Source: Psychrobacter arcticus 273-4
Lineage (GTDB): Bacteria > Pseudomonadota > Gammaproteobacteria > Pseudomonadales > Moraxellaceae
DNA length: 64,000 nucleotides
Reading direction: 5' to 3'
Assembly (NCBI RefSeq): GCF_000012305.1
Contig: NC_007204.1
Span: 1,178,001 to 1,242,000 of the forward strand
How positions within the stretch are numbered: the first letter of the stretch is position 1; each line of letters opens with the position of its first letter. The notes beneath the pieces were generated by a model that was not told the origin of the DNA, did not search any database, and saw nothing but the letters and a program-made list of their open reading frames with translations. Positions 48,508 through 58,322 of the stretch are shown one piece after another. A program made the translations under genes and the position numbers.

Positions 48508-48524
48508 GTTAGTACGGTTTTTGG

Positions 48525-48562
48525 AAAAAAGACGCACTTTTTTATGAGTTGCGTCTTTTTTT
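48525..48562. terminator. Terminator after serC
   Basis: AAAAAAGACGCA pairs with TGCGTCTTTTTT, loop of 13 nt, with T-tract. Confidence 0.85.
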
Positions 48563-48756
48563 ATGAGAATTAGCGTTACTTTAGGGTGAATAATGCGTTA
48601 TGCAGCAACGTTAACGCTGCAAACCATTAGGTTAAAAAACCTAAGTTTGCTATGATAAAATTTTGCGGTACTTACGGTTTTCAATTATCTTGCAGCATTT
48701 AAGTAAATTCTCACCATATTTATTGGGCTAGCACAGGGGTTTGTTATAACTTTATT

Positions 48757-50589
48757 ATGATAAAAAATACCATGCTAAAAACCGTTCTATTAGTGGCAAT
48801 GGTGAGCTGGATACCAGTCAGTATCGCAGTGCCAATCACCACTACTGCGCTTGGTCATAATAGTCCTGCTGAGTATGTTGATGCGCCCTTTATGCCTTAT
48901 GCCAATCCAAATGCGCCAATCGGTGGTACGTTATCGCTTGATGCGCGCGGCACTTTTAATGCTGCTAATAAATGGATGACCACGGGTGTGGCGATGGCTG
49001 GTACCGACTATCTATATGATACCTTGATGACTGGCTCATTAAATGAAGCCTTTACCATGTATCCGCAGCTGGCAAGTAAGGTCACTTATGACCCTGATGA
49101 CACCAGCTGGATTATTTATCATATCAATCCTGCCGCGCGCTTTTGGGATGGGTCACCGGTGACCAGTGGCGATGTAAAAGCGACTTACGACGCGATACTG
49201 AACAAAGGGCCAATGTATATTCGCAGCTATTTAGGTGATATTAAAGATATTCAGGTTATTGATAAACAACAAGTAAAATTTATCTTTGCCTCCGATGACA
49301 ATAAAGAGATTTTATTAACGGTTGGTCAGTTTCCTGTTTTTGCTAAGTCTTCTATCGATGCTGATTTTGAAAAAATCAGCTTAACGCCATTGATGGGTAG
49401 TGGACCTTATAAACTAGGCCGCGTCGATGCGGGGCGTTCGGTCAGCTATGTACGTGATCCTGACTATTGGGGTCGTGATTTGATGGTCAATCGTGGTCGT
49501 TATAATTTTGATATGATTAAGTTTGTCTATTATCAAAGTGATGAAATTGCTTTTGAAGGTTTTAAATCTGGTCAATATCGCTTTCGCCCAGAGAATAAAG
49601 CGTCCAACTGGGCAACTGGTTATAATTTCCCAGCGGTAAAAGTGGGTCTTATCAATAAAGAAGCCATAAGCAGTCAAAATCCAGTGCCGATGCAAGCACT
49701 CGTCATGAATATGCGTCGGCCTATCTTTCAAGATATTCGTGTCCGTCAAGCATTAACCGCAGCTTATGATTTCGAATGGATGAATAAAACCTTATTTCAT
49801 GGGCAGTATGAGCGTTTGCAAAGCTTCTTTCATGGCTCAGAGCTTGCCGCCACTGGTACGCCGACAGATGCAGAGATGCAGGTGTTAAGTCCATTATTAT
49901 CTAAGCTTGAACCAGTGCAACGCAAAACGGTATTAATGGAGTGGCAGCTGCCAACCAGTGACGGTAGTGGCTTTAATCGTGAAGGGTTGTTAAAAGCGCG
50001 GCAGCTGTTGTTAGATGCTGGATTTTATTATGATGATATGAAGCTATATCAGCCTGATGGTAAGCTGGCTCAGATTGAGATTTTGATGACGGGCGAAACC
50101 ATGGGTCGGGTGCTGTTGCCTTATATTCGTAATCTAAAGCGTTTAGGCTTTGATGCGACGCTACGCCAAGTGGATGGTCCACAATATTATGAGCGTGTGC
50201 GTCGTTTTGATTATGATATGGTGGTCGATGTATTTGCCCAGAGCTTATCTCCTGGTGCTGAGCAAGCAGCATTTTGGGGCAGTGCGGCGGCTGATGAGCC
50301 TGGCAATCATAATACGGCCGGCATAAAAAATGCCGCTATCGATACAGCGACAACGTTGCTTGCTAATGCTAAAAATCGCGACGAAATTGTACTATATACT
50401 CAGGTGCTTGATCGCCTGCTGCGTGCAGGTCATTATTTAGTGCCGCTATATGGTAAGTCTGGTACCAATGTCGCGTATTGGAATCAATACCGTCATACTG
50501 AAAAACTGCCATCTAATGCCATCGGTATTGATTACTGGTGGACGGACAAAAAAGCAGAAGCTCGGGTTAACCAGTATTTAAAACAATAA
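48757..50589 (+). CDS. yejA: YejA-like periplasmic peptide-binding protein
   Basis: 610 aa with a signal peptide (LKTVLLVAMVSWIPVSIAVP). SBP_bac_5 fold: HNSPAEYVDAPFMPYANPNAPIGGTLSLDARGTFNAAN and DDTSWIIYHINPAARFWDGSPVTSGDVKATYDAI are typical of YejA-type proteins, the binding subunit for oligopeptides and microcin C. Catalytic partners YejB, YejE and YejF follow, interrupted by gloB. No clear SD is seen before the ATG; a start at codon 6 (MLKTVLL) is possible. Confidence 0.88.
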   Translation: MIKNTMLKTVLLVAMVSWIPVSIAVPITTTALGHNSPAEYVDAPFMPYANPNAPIGGTLSLDARGTFNAANKWMTTGVAMAGTDYLYDTLMTGSLNEAFTMYPQLASKVTYDPDDTSWIIYHINPAARFWDGSPVTSGDVKATYDAILNKGPMYIRSYLGDIKDIQVIDKQQVKFIFASDDNKEILLTVGQFPVFAKSSIDADFEKISLTPLMGSGPYKLGRVDAGRSVSYVRDPDYWGRDLMVNRGRYNFDMIKFVYYQSDEIAFEGFKSGQYRFRPENKASNWATGYNFPAVKVGLINKEAISSQNPVPMQALVMNMRRPIFQDIRVRQALTAAYDFEWMNKTLFHGQYERLQSFFHGSELAATGTPTDAEMQVLSPLLSKLEPVQRKTVLMEWQLPTSDGSGFNREGLLKARQLLLDAGFYYDDMKLYQPDGKLAQIEILMTGETMGRVLLPYIRNLKRLGFDATLRQVDGPQYYERVRRFDYDMVVDVFAQSLSPGAEQAAFWGSAAADEPGNHNTAGIKNAAIDTATTLLANAKNRDEIVLYTQVLDRLLRAGHYLVPLYGKSGTNVAYWNQYRHTEKLPSNAIGIDYWWTDKKAEARVNQYLKQ

Positions 50590-50673
50590 GTGATAATGGT
50601 AGTGACAGCAAAAGTGATTTGAAAAAAATTAATAGACATTAGCAATAAAGATAACCACTGGTAAGGATTTAGT

Positions 50674-51453
50674 ATGAGTATTCGTATTCACCCAATCAAA
50701 GCGTTCAATGACAACTACATTTGGATATTAATTAATGAGAGTAACAAGCAAGCCATTGTCATTGATCCAGGTCAAGCGGCACCAGTCGTTGCTTACTTAG
50801 AAGAAAGTGAGTTAGAGCTGACCTCAATTTGGACGACTCATCATCATTATGATCATATCGGCGGCGTCGCAGAGTTACAAGAGTCTTATCCGATGACGCA
50901 TTTGGTCGCGCATACTGAGCATAATGTCGATGAAGATCAGACCATAAAAGATGGGAGTACGGTAAGTGCGTGGGGTTGCTCTGTGCAAGTGTGGGATGTG
51001 TCCGGTCATACCGCCAGCCACGTGGCTTATATATTAGATATCGATGGCAGTAAGCACTGCTTTTGTGGTGACACCTTATTTAGTGCTGGTTGCGGACGGG
51101 TTTTTACTGGGACAATTGAGCAGTTGCATGACAGCTTTGAGCGTCTAAATGGACTGCCAGCTGACACGCTGCTGTATCCTGCGCATGAATATACTGCAAG
51201 TAATCTACGTTTTGGGTTGTCGATTGAGCCTGATAATGAGGCGATGCAGCAAGCCCTGGCACAAGCTGAAGATATAACGGCACAAGGTATTCCGACATTG
51301 CCGGTTACTCTAGAGCACGAGCGTGCGATAAATGTGTTTTTGCGCACACAAGAGGCAAGTGTGATAGCAGGGGTGAAATCTGAAATGAATATTGAGGATG
51401 AAAAGTCTTTGACTATATTTGCCGCATTACGTGAACTTAAAAATAACTTCTAG
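50674..51453 (+). CDS. gloB: Hydroxyacylglutathione hydrolase (glyoxalase II)
   Basis: 259 aa. Metallo-beta-lactamase fold with H56-x-H58-x-D60-H61 (WTTHHHYDHIGG) and SGHTASHVAYIL; FCGDTLFSAGCGRVFTGT and PAHEYTASNLRF are glyoxalase II signatures. It hydrolyses S-lactoylglutathione to lactate in methylglyoxal detoxification. AAGGA lies about 8 nt before the ATG. It sits between yejA and yejB with gaps of 84 and 78 bp, likely part of the same transcript. Confidence 0.93.
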   Translation: MSIRIHPIKAFNDNYIWILINESNKQAIVIDPGQAAPVVAYLEESELELTSIWTTHHHYDHIGGVAELQESYPMTHLVAHTEHNVDEDQTIKDGSTVSAWGCSVQVWDVSGHTASHVAYILDIDGSKHCFCGDTLFSAGCGRVFTGTIEQLHDSFERLNGLPADTLLYPAHEYTASNLRFGLSIEPDNEAMQQALAQAEDITAQGIPTLPVTLEHERAINVFLRTQEASVIAGVKSEMNIEDEKSLTIFAALRELKNNF

Positions 51454-51531
51454 ATTCTAATCGATAATTTGCTCAGTATTAGAAGTTTATTTGTCTATTG
51501 CCATATTACTTACTGTTAGGAAGCCGTCATT

Positions 51532-52599
51532 ATGGGTCGTTATATCCTAAAAAGGTTATTGCTGATATTACCGACGCTATTTTTGATATTGCTGGCAAAC
51601 TTCGTCATTGTACAAGCAGCGCCTGGTGGTCCTGTTGAGCAGCAACTCGCCATGATTGAGCAAGGCGCAAAAGACAATGCCTTGGGCGGTAATCTTGGTG
51701 CAGGTAGTGCCGGTAATAATAGTACCTATCAAGGGACTCGCGGCTTATCAGAGGAGATGGTGGCAGCAATTAATGCGCAATACGGCTTTGATAAATCTGC
51801 GCCTGAGCGCTTTTGGCTGATGCTAAAAAATTATGGCCAGCTGGATTTTGGGGAGTCGTTTTTTAAAGGGCAATCAGTGACAGACTTGATTGTTGAAAAG
51901 CTACCCGTATCAATCTCGCTTGGACTATGGAGTACGCTGCTGATTTATATGATAGCGATTCCACTTGGTGTCTATAAAGCCATGCATCATGGTTCAGGGA
52001 TTGATAAAGTCACTGCCATGCTACTTGCTATCGGGCATGCAATACCGGTCTTTGTATTTGCTGTTATTTTGCTCGTGTTTTTTGCTGGTGGCAGCTACTG
52101 GAATATTTTTCCGCTGCAAGGGTTAACCTCCGAGAATTTTGATCAGTTAAGTGTCATTGGTAAAGTGAAAGACTACTTTTGGCATCTGGCGTTGCCGCTA
52201 TTGGCAAGTACGGTTGGCGGTTTTGCTGGCCTAACCTATCTGACCAAGTTTAGCTTTTTAGAGGAGCTCGGCAAGCAATATGTGCTTACCGCTCGTGCCA
52301 AAGGCTTGGGTGAGCGTCAAGTCTTGTACGGACATGTGTTTCGTAATGCCATGCTGATTATTATCGCGGGTATTCCAGCGGCTATCGTGGGAATTTTCTT
52401 TGCGGGTAATTTCTTAATTGAGATTATCTTTAAGCTTGATGGTTTAGGATTGTTAGGTTTCGAAGCCATTCAGCAGCGCGATTATCCAGTGATATTTGGC
52501 ACCTTATTTATTTTTACTCTAGTAGGATTGTTATTACAATTAATCAGTGATTTAAGTTATCACTTAATTGATCCCCGTATCGACTTTGAAGGGCGCTAA
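51532..52599 (+). CDS. yejB: YejB-like ABC transporter permease
   Basis: 355 aa. Signature of the DppB/OppB group: N-terminal RYILKRLLLILPTLFLILLANFVIV, an extended periplasmic loop (GLSEEMVAAINAQYGFDK), six transmembrane segments and the EAA loop LTARAKGLGERQVLYGHVFRNAML. It pairs with YejE and the ATPase YejF in peptide import. Stop and start of yejE overlap by one base. Confidence 0.92.
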   Translation: MGRYILKRLLLILPTLFLILLANFVIVQAAPGGPVEQQLAMIEQGAKDNALGGNLGAGSAGNNSTYQGTRGLSEEMVAAINAQYGFDKSAPERFWLMLKNYGQLDFGESFFKGQSVTDLIVEKLPVSISLGLWSTLLIYMIAIPLGVYKAMHHGSGIDKVTAMLLAIGHAIPVFVFAVILLVFFAGGSYWNIFPLQGLTSENFDQLSVIGKVKDYFWHLALPLLASTVGGFAGLTYLTKFSFLEELGKQYVLTARAKGLGERQVLYGHVFRNAMLIIIAGIPAAIVGIFFAGNFLIEIIFKLDGLGLLGFEAIQQRDYPVIFGTLFIFTLVGLLLQLISDLSYHLIDPRIDFEGR

Positions 52600-53681
52600 T
52601 GTCAAATCATCCATTACCTTCAACGCACTCAAGCGCATCTGCTATTTCTATAGAAAAAAAACGTCGCCTAAACCCTATCTGGCAGGCGCGACTTAATCGC
52701 TTTCGTCAAAATCGTCTTGGTGTCATATCGCTGTTTGTTTTTGCGCTGATATTTGTTATTTGTATGGCAGCCAATGTGATTGCCAATGACAAGCCGCTGC
52801 TGGTGCAGTATCAAGGTGATTATTACTTTCCAGTATTAAAGGCCTATCCCGAAACGACTTTTGGTGGTGTGTTTGAGACCGAAGCCAATTACAAAGATCC
52901 TGCGGTGCAGACTTTGATTAATGATCAGGGGTCTTACGTGATGCCGCCTATTCCCTTTGCGGATCAGACGCCAAACGTTGAGCTGGGCATGCCATATCCG
53001 GCCCCACCCAATAGTCAGAATTGGCTTGGTACTGATGATATGGGTCGTGATGTGCTGGCGCGGATACTGTATGGCATGCGAGTGTCATTATTATTTGGTT
53101 TGGCATTGACGCTAGTGGGTGCATTGATTGGTGTTATCGTTGGTGCGATACAAGGCTATTACGGTGGTTGGGTAGATTTAGTAGGGCAGCGCTTCATGGA
53201 AGTATGGGGCGGGATGCCGCAGCTATTTATGATTATTATTTTAGTCAGCTTATTTAGCCCTAGTATCACCATGCTATTTGCCATGATGCTGCTATTCGGT
53301 TGGATGGGTTTGGTCGGTTTGGTGCGAGCAGAGTTTTTGCGCGCACGTAACTTTGATTATGTCCGTGCCGCCCGTAATCTTGGGGTGTCAGACAGTCAGA
53401 TTATGCTAAGGCATATCTTGCCCAATGCGTTAGCGTCGAGCTTGTCGCAGCTGCCATTTATTTTAACGGCTAATATTGTTGCGTTAACAGCGTTAGACTT
53501 CTTGGGTTATGGCTTACCGCCTGGGTCGCCGTCACTCGGCGAGCTGATGGTCCAAGGAAAAAACAATCTTGATGCCCCCTGGTTGGCTTTATCTGGATTC
53601 TTTAGCTTAACCTTTATTTTATCATTGCTCATCTTCGTGGGCGAAGCGCTGCGTGATGCCTTTGATCCGAGGCGCTCTTAA
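52599..53681 (+). CDS. yejE: YejE-like ABC transporter permease
   Basis: 360 aa. OppC-type permease with N-terminal NPIWQARLNRFRQNRLGVISLFVF, the periplasmic region ending NWLGTDDMGRDVLARILYG and EAA loop YVRAARNLGVSDSQIMLRHILPNAL. It completes the membrane channel with YejB. Its ATG overlaps the yejB stop region by a single base. Confidence 0.92.
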   Translation: MSNHPLPSTHSSASAISIEKKRRLNPIWQARLNRFRQNRLGVISLFVFALIFVICMAANVIANDKPLLVQYQGDYYFPVLKAYPETTFGGVFETEANYKDPAVQTLINDQGSYVMPPIPFADQTPNVELGMPYPAPPNSQNWLGTDDMGRDVLARILYGMRVSLLFGLALTLVGALIGVIVGAIQGYYGGWVDLVGQRFMEVWGGMPQLFMIIILVSLFSPSITMLFAMMLLFGWMGLVGLVRAEFLRARNFDYVRAARNLGVSDSQIMLRHILPNALASSLSQLPFILTANIVALTALDFLGYGLPPGSPSLGELMVQGKNNLDAPWLALSGFFSLTFILSLLIFVGEALRDAFDPRRS

Positions 53682-53682
53682 T

Positions 53683-53721
53683 ATGACAACTGCCAATATG
53701 ACAACTGCCAATATGACAACT
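53683..53721 (+). repeat. 15-bp tandem repeat at the start of yejF
   Basis: ATGACAACTGCCAAT occurs twice followed by ATGACAACTGATAC, making three alternative in-frame start codons. Confidence 0.9.
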
Positions 53722-55380
53722 GATACTGAGCAAAAAAATCTTTTAGGCGACAATCATAGCAATATACCAAATAAGCTCATGCTGACAGTGGATAAGCTTA
53801 GCATTGCCACCACTGCGGGTACTGCTTTAGTCGATAAGCTAACGTATGAGCTCAGGCAAGGACAAACCCTAGCCATCGTTGGTGAGTCAGGCTCTGGTAA
53901 ATCGATCGCCAGTCTTGCGCTATTAGGCTTGCTACCAGACAGCTTGACCGTTACGGGTGAGGTGGATTTAGCAGATGCAACAGCAATGACTTCACTACCG
54001 ATAGCCAATGATAAGGCACGTAATGCAGCTCTACGTGCTGTGCGTGGGCAGCGCATCGGCATGGTGTTCCAAGAGCCAATGACGGCGCTCAATCCATTGC
54101 ATACGGTTGCCAAGCAAATTGCTGAATCACTACGTCTAAGCGGAGTACCCAAGAAACAATGGCGCGAAAAAAGTATCGCCTTGTTAAATGATGTCAATAT
54201 CACTGATCCTGCTGATAAGCTGAATCGCTATCCACATGAGTTATCGGGTGGTCAGCGTCAGCGGGTGATGATTGCGATGGCATTAGCGCAGCAGCCTGAC
54301 ATCTTAATCGCTGATGAGCCGACCACCGCGCTTGATGTGACCTTGCAACATGAAATTCTCGCTCTATTAGATGATCTTAAACGTCAACATAATATGGCGA
54401 TGATATTGATTAGCCATGACCTCAATCTGGTCAGGCGCTACAGTGATGAAGTGATCGTCATGCACCAAGGACGGACGATTGAGCAAGGGCAAACTGCAGT
54501 GGTGTTTGGTCAGCCTAAAGCAGAATATACTCGCTCGCTTATCAAACAAGACTTTGGACCAGCCTTAGATTTATTTGATGCTAAAAGTCAGCAATCAACC
54601 GTATTGAAAGTAAATAACCTACAAGTACAGTTCCCGATTGAAAAAAGTCTATTTGGCCGTACCAAACGTTGGTTCGAGGCAGTAAAAGATGTCGGTATGA
54701 CGCTACAGAAAGGGCAGGCATTAGGCATCGTTGGTGAGTCAGGCTCTGGGAAAACAACGATTGCGCTCGCGTTAAGTCAATTACTCAGCAATCAAGCGCG
54801 TATCAGTGGTCAAATAATGGTCAATGAACAAGATATGGCGGCGTTATCAAAACGTGAGCTGCGCACCTTCCGTTCGCAAATTCAGATGGTTTTTCAAGAT
54901 CCATTTGCCAGTATTAACCCTCGTATGACCGTATTGCAGATAGTTGAAGAAGGGTTATTAGTGCAGGGCGTTGATAAGGCAACACGTCAGGAGGCGGTAA
55001 TGGAGAGTCTCGCTACTGTACATTTACCATTGGCGTTTGCGCAGCGTTATCCGCATGAGCTATCGGGCGGTCAGCGTCAGCGGGTGGCCCTTGCGCGCGC
55101 CCTTATTATGCAGCCAAGTCTCTTAATATTGGATGAGCCGACGTCTGCGCTTGATAGCACCACACAAGTGACTGTAGTTAGCTTACTACGTGAGATTCAG
55201 GAGAAATTGCAAATCAGCTACGTGTTTATCAGTCATGATTTAAAAGTAGTACGTGCTTTATGTCAGCATATTATGGTGCTAAAAGACGGCAAGTGCATAG
55301 AGTCTGGACGTACCGAAGATATTTTCAATACGCCACAGCATCCGTATGCGAAGCAGTTATTTCAGGCGAGTATGATATAG
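53683..55380 (+). CDS. yejF: YejF-like tandem ABC ATPase
   Basis: 565 aa from the ATG at 53683. Two nucleotide-binding domains: Walker A GESGSGKS and signature LSGGQRQRV in the first, GESGSGKT and LSGGQRQRV in the second; Walker B ILIADEPT and LLILDEPT. It energises YejB/YejE. The start region is a tandem 15-bp repeat encoding MTTANMTTANMTTD, so three in-frame ATGs exist 15 bp apart; the first is taken because it directly follows the yejE stop. Confidence 0.93.
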   Translation: MTTANMTTANMTTDTEQKNLLGDNHSNIPNKLMLTVDKLSIATTAGTALVDKLTYELRQGQTLAIVGESGSGKSIASLALLGLLPDSLTVTGEVDLADATAMTSLPIANDKARNAALRAVRGQRIGMVFQEPMTALNPLHTVAKQIAESLRLSGVPKKQWREKSIALLNDVNITDPADKLNRYPHELSGGQRQRVMIAMALAQQPDILIADEPTTALDVTLQHEILALLDDLKRQHNMAMILISHDLNLVRRYSDEVIVMHQGRTIEQGQTAVVFGQPKAEYTRSLIKQDFGPALDLFDAKSQQSTVLKVNNLQVQFPIEKSLFGRTKRWFEAVKDVGMTLQKGQALGIVGESGSGKTTIALALSQLLSNQARISGQIMVNEQDMAALSKRELRTFRSQIQMVFQDPFASINPRMTVLQIVEEGLLVQGVDKATRQEAVMESLATVHLPLAFAQRYPHELSGGQRQRVALARALIMQPSLLILDEPTSALDSTTQVTVVSLLREIQEKLQISYVFISHDLKVVRALCQHIMVLKDGKCIESGRTEDIFNTPQHPYAKQLFQASMI

Positions 55381-55472
55381 CCTAAGTAAATAGAGTTATT
55401 TAAACAGTATTTTAGTCGGTTAGTTAAAACGGTCATTATTGCCATTAAAAATATCATTAAAAAAGGATTTTT

Positions 55473-56804
55473 GTGCCCATGAAAAAACAAAACAGTATTG
55501 CTAAATTAGTAAGTAGCAAATTAGTCAGTAGCAATGGATTACAGTATACTGGCTATTTAGCTGTTGCCAAGACACGCGCCAAAGTACTAAAAGCCTTCGC
55601 TTATATTATTCCGATTAGAAGACCGATGTTATTCGTCGGCGAGAGCTCTTGTGATGAGCTATGCGATATGCTCATTAATGAAGGTAGCACCAATGTCTTT
55701 ATCGTGACTGATGGAGTGCTAAATAAGCTCGGCATACCAGCCAAAGTCACTGATTATCTAGATAGTAAAAATATCAGCTATAAAGTCTATGACGGTATTA
55801 CACCAGACCCTACTTTTAAAGTGGTTGAAGAAGGACTACGCATATCCGTTGATGCTAAATGCGATTCAATTATTGCAATCGGCGGTGGGTCGGTCATTGA
55901 TGCAGCTAAAATGATAGCCATGTCACAAGGCAACAATTGCAAGCCGCAGCAGCTTATCGGCATTCTTAAAGCAAGAAAGCCTTCTGTACCGTTGTACTGT
56001 GTGCCTACAACTGCTGGTACTGGTTCGGAAGCGACACTTGGTGCGGTTGTATCAGACGATAAAACTCATCAAAAAGCCCTATCTATCGATCCAAGAATGG
56101 TGCCATTAGCAGCGGCTATTGACCCAGTTATCATGAAAGGTATGCCGGCTCATATCACAGCGGATACGGGTATCGATGTGTTGACACATGCCCTAGAAGC
56201 TTGGATGAGTGCCAATGCTAGCGTAGAGACTGATTATTATGCTGCCTCTGCGGTTAAGTCAGTTATGCAGAATCTGCCAATAGTATACGAAGACGGCGGC
56301 AATCTCAAAGCCAGAGAAGCAATGGGTATTGCGGCTCACTACGGCGGGATTGCCTTTAATAAAGCAGGCCTTGGTTATGTCCATGCCATCGCTCATCAGC
56401 TAGGGGCGTATTATAGTATTCCTCATGGTCGCGCCAATGCCATCGTGTTACCTTATGTACTTGATGTCAATCGTCAAGCGAGCAAAAAGAGATTGGCTGA
56501 GCTGGCTAGAAAAACGGGCATGGTAAAATCTGGTCAAGCTAGCAGCAGTGATAGCGATATCGCCGATTATCTCATCGCCCAAGTACGTGAATTGATTGCA
56601 ACCTTAAACATCGATCCAACAGTTAAAGGTATGAAAGCCAGTGATTTTGATAGTATTGCTAAAGCAGCGGCTAAAGAAGTCAGTGATACTTATGCGGTAC
56701 CGACTTATCTGTCAGCGTCTGAAATAAAAGATATCTTATTGAAGATTAAGCAGGCAAGTGAAGATGCTGCTGGTACTGACGCTAAAAATGATAAAGTTGC
56801 ATAG
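55473..56804 (+). CDS. Iron-containing (group III) alcohol dehydrogenase
   Basis: 443 aa starting GTG (55473, AAGGA 5 nt upstream); an ATG two codons later is an alternative. Family features: NAD-binding region AIGGGSVIDAAKMIA, PTTAGTGSEATLGAVV and metal ligands in DTGIDVLTHALEAW and GYVHAIAHQLGAYYSIPHG. It oxidises alcohols or reduces aldehydes with NAD(P)H; substrate unknown. N-terminus (about 1-45) is a longer, divergent extension than usual. Stands alone between yejF and the IS-like scar. Confidence 0.87.
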   Translation: MPMKKQNSIAKLVSSKLVSSNGLQYTGYLAVAKTRAKVLKAFAYIIPIRRPMLFVGESSCDELCDMLINEGSTNVFIVTDGVLNKLGIPAKVTDYLDSKNISYKVYDGITPDPTFKVVEEGLRISVDAKCDSIIAIGGGSVIDAAKMIAMSQGNNCKPQQLIGILKARKPSVPLYCVPTTAGTGSEATLGAVVSDDKTHQKALSIDPRMVPLAAAIDPVIMKGMPAHITADTGIDVLTHALEAWMSANASVETDYYAASAVKSVMQNLPIVYEDGGNLKAREAMGIAAHYGGIAFNKAGLGYVHAIAHQLGAYYSIPHGRANAIVLPYVLDVNRQASKKRLAELARKTGMVKSGQASSSDSDIADYLIAQVRELIATLNIDPTVKGMKASDFDSIAKAAAKEVSDTYAVPTYLSASEIKDILLKIKQASEDAAGTDAKNDKVA

Positions 56805-56809
56805 AGGAT

Positions 56810-56840
56810 TTGAACTGACCCCCATTAATTGGATATGGTG
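56810..56840. repeat. Possible relic of an IS3-family terminal repeat
   Basis: GAACTGACCCCCATTAATTG followed by GATATG lies directly behind the dehydrogenase gene. It resembles the TGAAC-TGACCCCC ends of IS3/IS150-type elements; no transposase is present. Recognised from memory only. Confidence 0.35.
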
Positions 56841-56921
56841 TATATAAACAACACTTTAGGAATATTTCCGTGAGACCTAAAGGTTACGATAGTTACATGA
56901 TATTACCCTTAGGAGCCTTTC

Positions 56922-58172
56922 ATGACACACCGATTATTAGTGAATGATAAGTTACCAGCTAAAGTCGTGGGCATGGCAATAGTAGCGAGCAGTGCTTTTT
57001 ATGTCGGTTGCGCCTCCACTGAAAATACGTCCACTGTAAAAGACATTGCCATCGACAATCCTTATGCGCTTACTGATCCAAATTTGGCAGTAGCGACTGT
57101 CGCTGGTGGCTGCTTTTGGTGTGTCGAGGCGGGTTATGAAAAGATTCCTGGCGTGGTAGAGGTCGTGTCAGGTTATACGGGTGGTAAATCTGAAAATCCA
57201 ACTTATAGCACTGTATCAGCTGGTGGTACAGGGCATACTGAAGCGGCGCAAGTCTATTATGATCCGACCAAGATTACCTACAATGGTATCGTTCAAGCGC
57301 TATGGCGAATTGCTGATCCTACCGATGACAAGGGTCAGTTTGTAGATAGAGGTACGCAGTATCGCCCAGCTATTTTTTATAGTAGCGAGCAAGAAAAACA
57401 GATAGCCGAAGCTGCTAAGCAATCGCTGCAAGCCTCTGGTGTCTATAAAAAGCCAGTAGTGATTGAGATTATGCCCGTTAGCGAATTTTATCCAGCAGAA
57501 GAGTATCATCAGGACTATTACAAAAAAAATCCACTACGTTATAAGGCTTATACATTTAACTCTGGTCGCTACCAATTCATTGAAAGTGTCTATGGTAAAA
57601 AATATGAGCTAGATTTTAGCCAATTCAAACCGACGGCAACCAGTGCAAAGTCAGTAATGTCTAATATCTCGTCAGCTGCAGTAAAGCCGGCGACAGTTAA
57701 AGCAAGCACAGGCTTTGACCCAGATACATTTATAAAGCCGACACAAGCGGCGCTTAAAAAATCACTAAGTGACATTCAATATAATGTCACTCAGAAAGAC
57801 AGTACTGAGCGCGCTTTTGATAACGAATACTGGGATAATAAAGAACCTGGGTTATATGTCGATGTGGTATCAGGTGAACCGTTGTACTCGTCTCGTGATC
57901 AATATAACTCTGGTACAGGCTGGCCGAGCTTTACCCGTCCACTGAATACTAGCTTGGTTGTGGAAAAGGCAGATCGAGGAATATTTGGCACCCGTACTGA
58001 AATTCGTAGTCGTTATGCAGACTCACATATCGGTCATGTATTTGACGATGGTCCGGCACCAACGGGTAAACGCTATTGTATGAACTCAGCGGCGATGCGC
58101 TTTATTCCGCTAGCGCAAATGGAAGCAGCAGGTTATGGTAAGTGGATTAATGACGTAAAATCAGGTAGCTAG
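56922..58172 (+). CDS. msrAB: Methionine sulfoxide reductase MsrA-MsrB fusion, probable lipoprotein
   Basis: 416 aa. N-terminal signal ending in a lipobox-like Y-V-G-C (residue 30). MsrA domain about 50-215 with the catalytic [17 protein letters not shown] and [12 protein letters not shown]; MsrB domain about 285-410 with [12 protein letters not shown] and catalytic [11 protein letters not shown]. The CxxC zinc pairs of many MsrBs are absent ([10 protein letters not shown]). It repairs both stereoisomers of methionine sulfoxide, here probably in the envelope. AGGAG lies 7 nt before the ATG. Confidence 0.92.
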   Translation: MTHRLLVNDKLPAKVVGMAIVASSAFYVGCASTENTSTVKDIAIDNPYALTDPNLAVATVAGGCFWCVEAGYEKIPGVVEVVSGYTGGKSENPTYSTVSAGGTGHTEAAQVYYDPTKITYNGIVQALWRIADPTDDKGQFVDRGTQYRPAIFYSSEQEKQIAEAAKQSLQASGVYKKPVVIEIMPVSEFYPAEEYHQDYYKKNPLRYKAYTFNSGRYQFIESVYGKKYELDFSQFKPTATSAKSVMSNISSAAVKPATVKASTGFDPDTFIKPTQAALKKSLSDIQYNVTQKDSTERAFDNEYWDNKEPGLYVDVVSGEPLYSSRDQYNSGTGWPSFTRPLNTSLVVEKADRGIFGTRTEIRSRYADSHIGHVFDDGPAPTGKRYCMNSAAMRFIPLAQMEAAGYGKWINDVKSGS

Positions 58173-58242
58173 GCATCGTTTGAGGACATTTAATGGATTT
58201 TCAACACGGTTCAATTATTGAACATCATGAGTAATTCCCATT

Positions 58243-58275
58243 AAAAAAGGATACCTAATTGGGTATCCTTTTTTA
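58243..58275. terminator. Bidirectional terminator between msrAB and folE
   Basis: Perfect 13-bp stem AAAAAAGGATACC/GGTATCCTTTTTT with a 6-nt loop between convergent genes. Confidence 0.92.
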
Positions 58276-58311
58276 ATTTAACGTTTTTAATTTAACGTTT
58301 TTAATTTAATG
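58270..58311. repeat. Three tandem 14-bp AT-rich repeats
   Basis: TTTTTAATTTAACG is present three times (58270-58283, 58284-58297, 58298-58311; last copy with one change), just beyond the folE stop. Confidence 0.9.
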
Positions 58312-58322
58312 TTTTTAGTATA

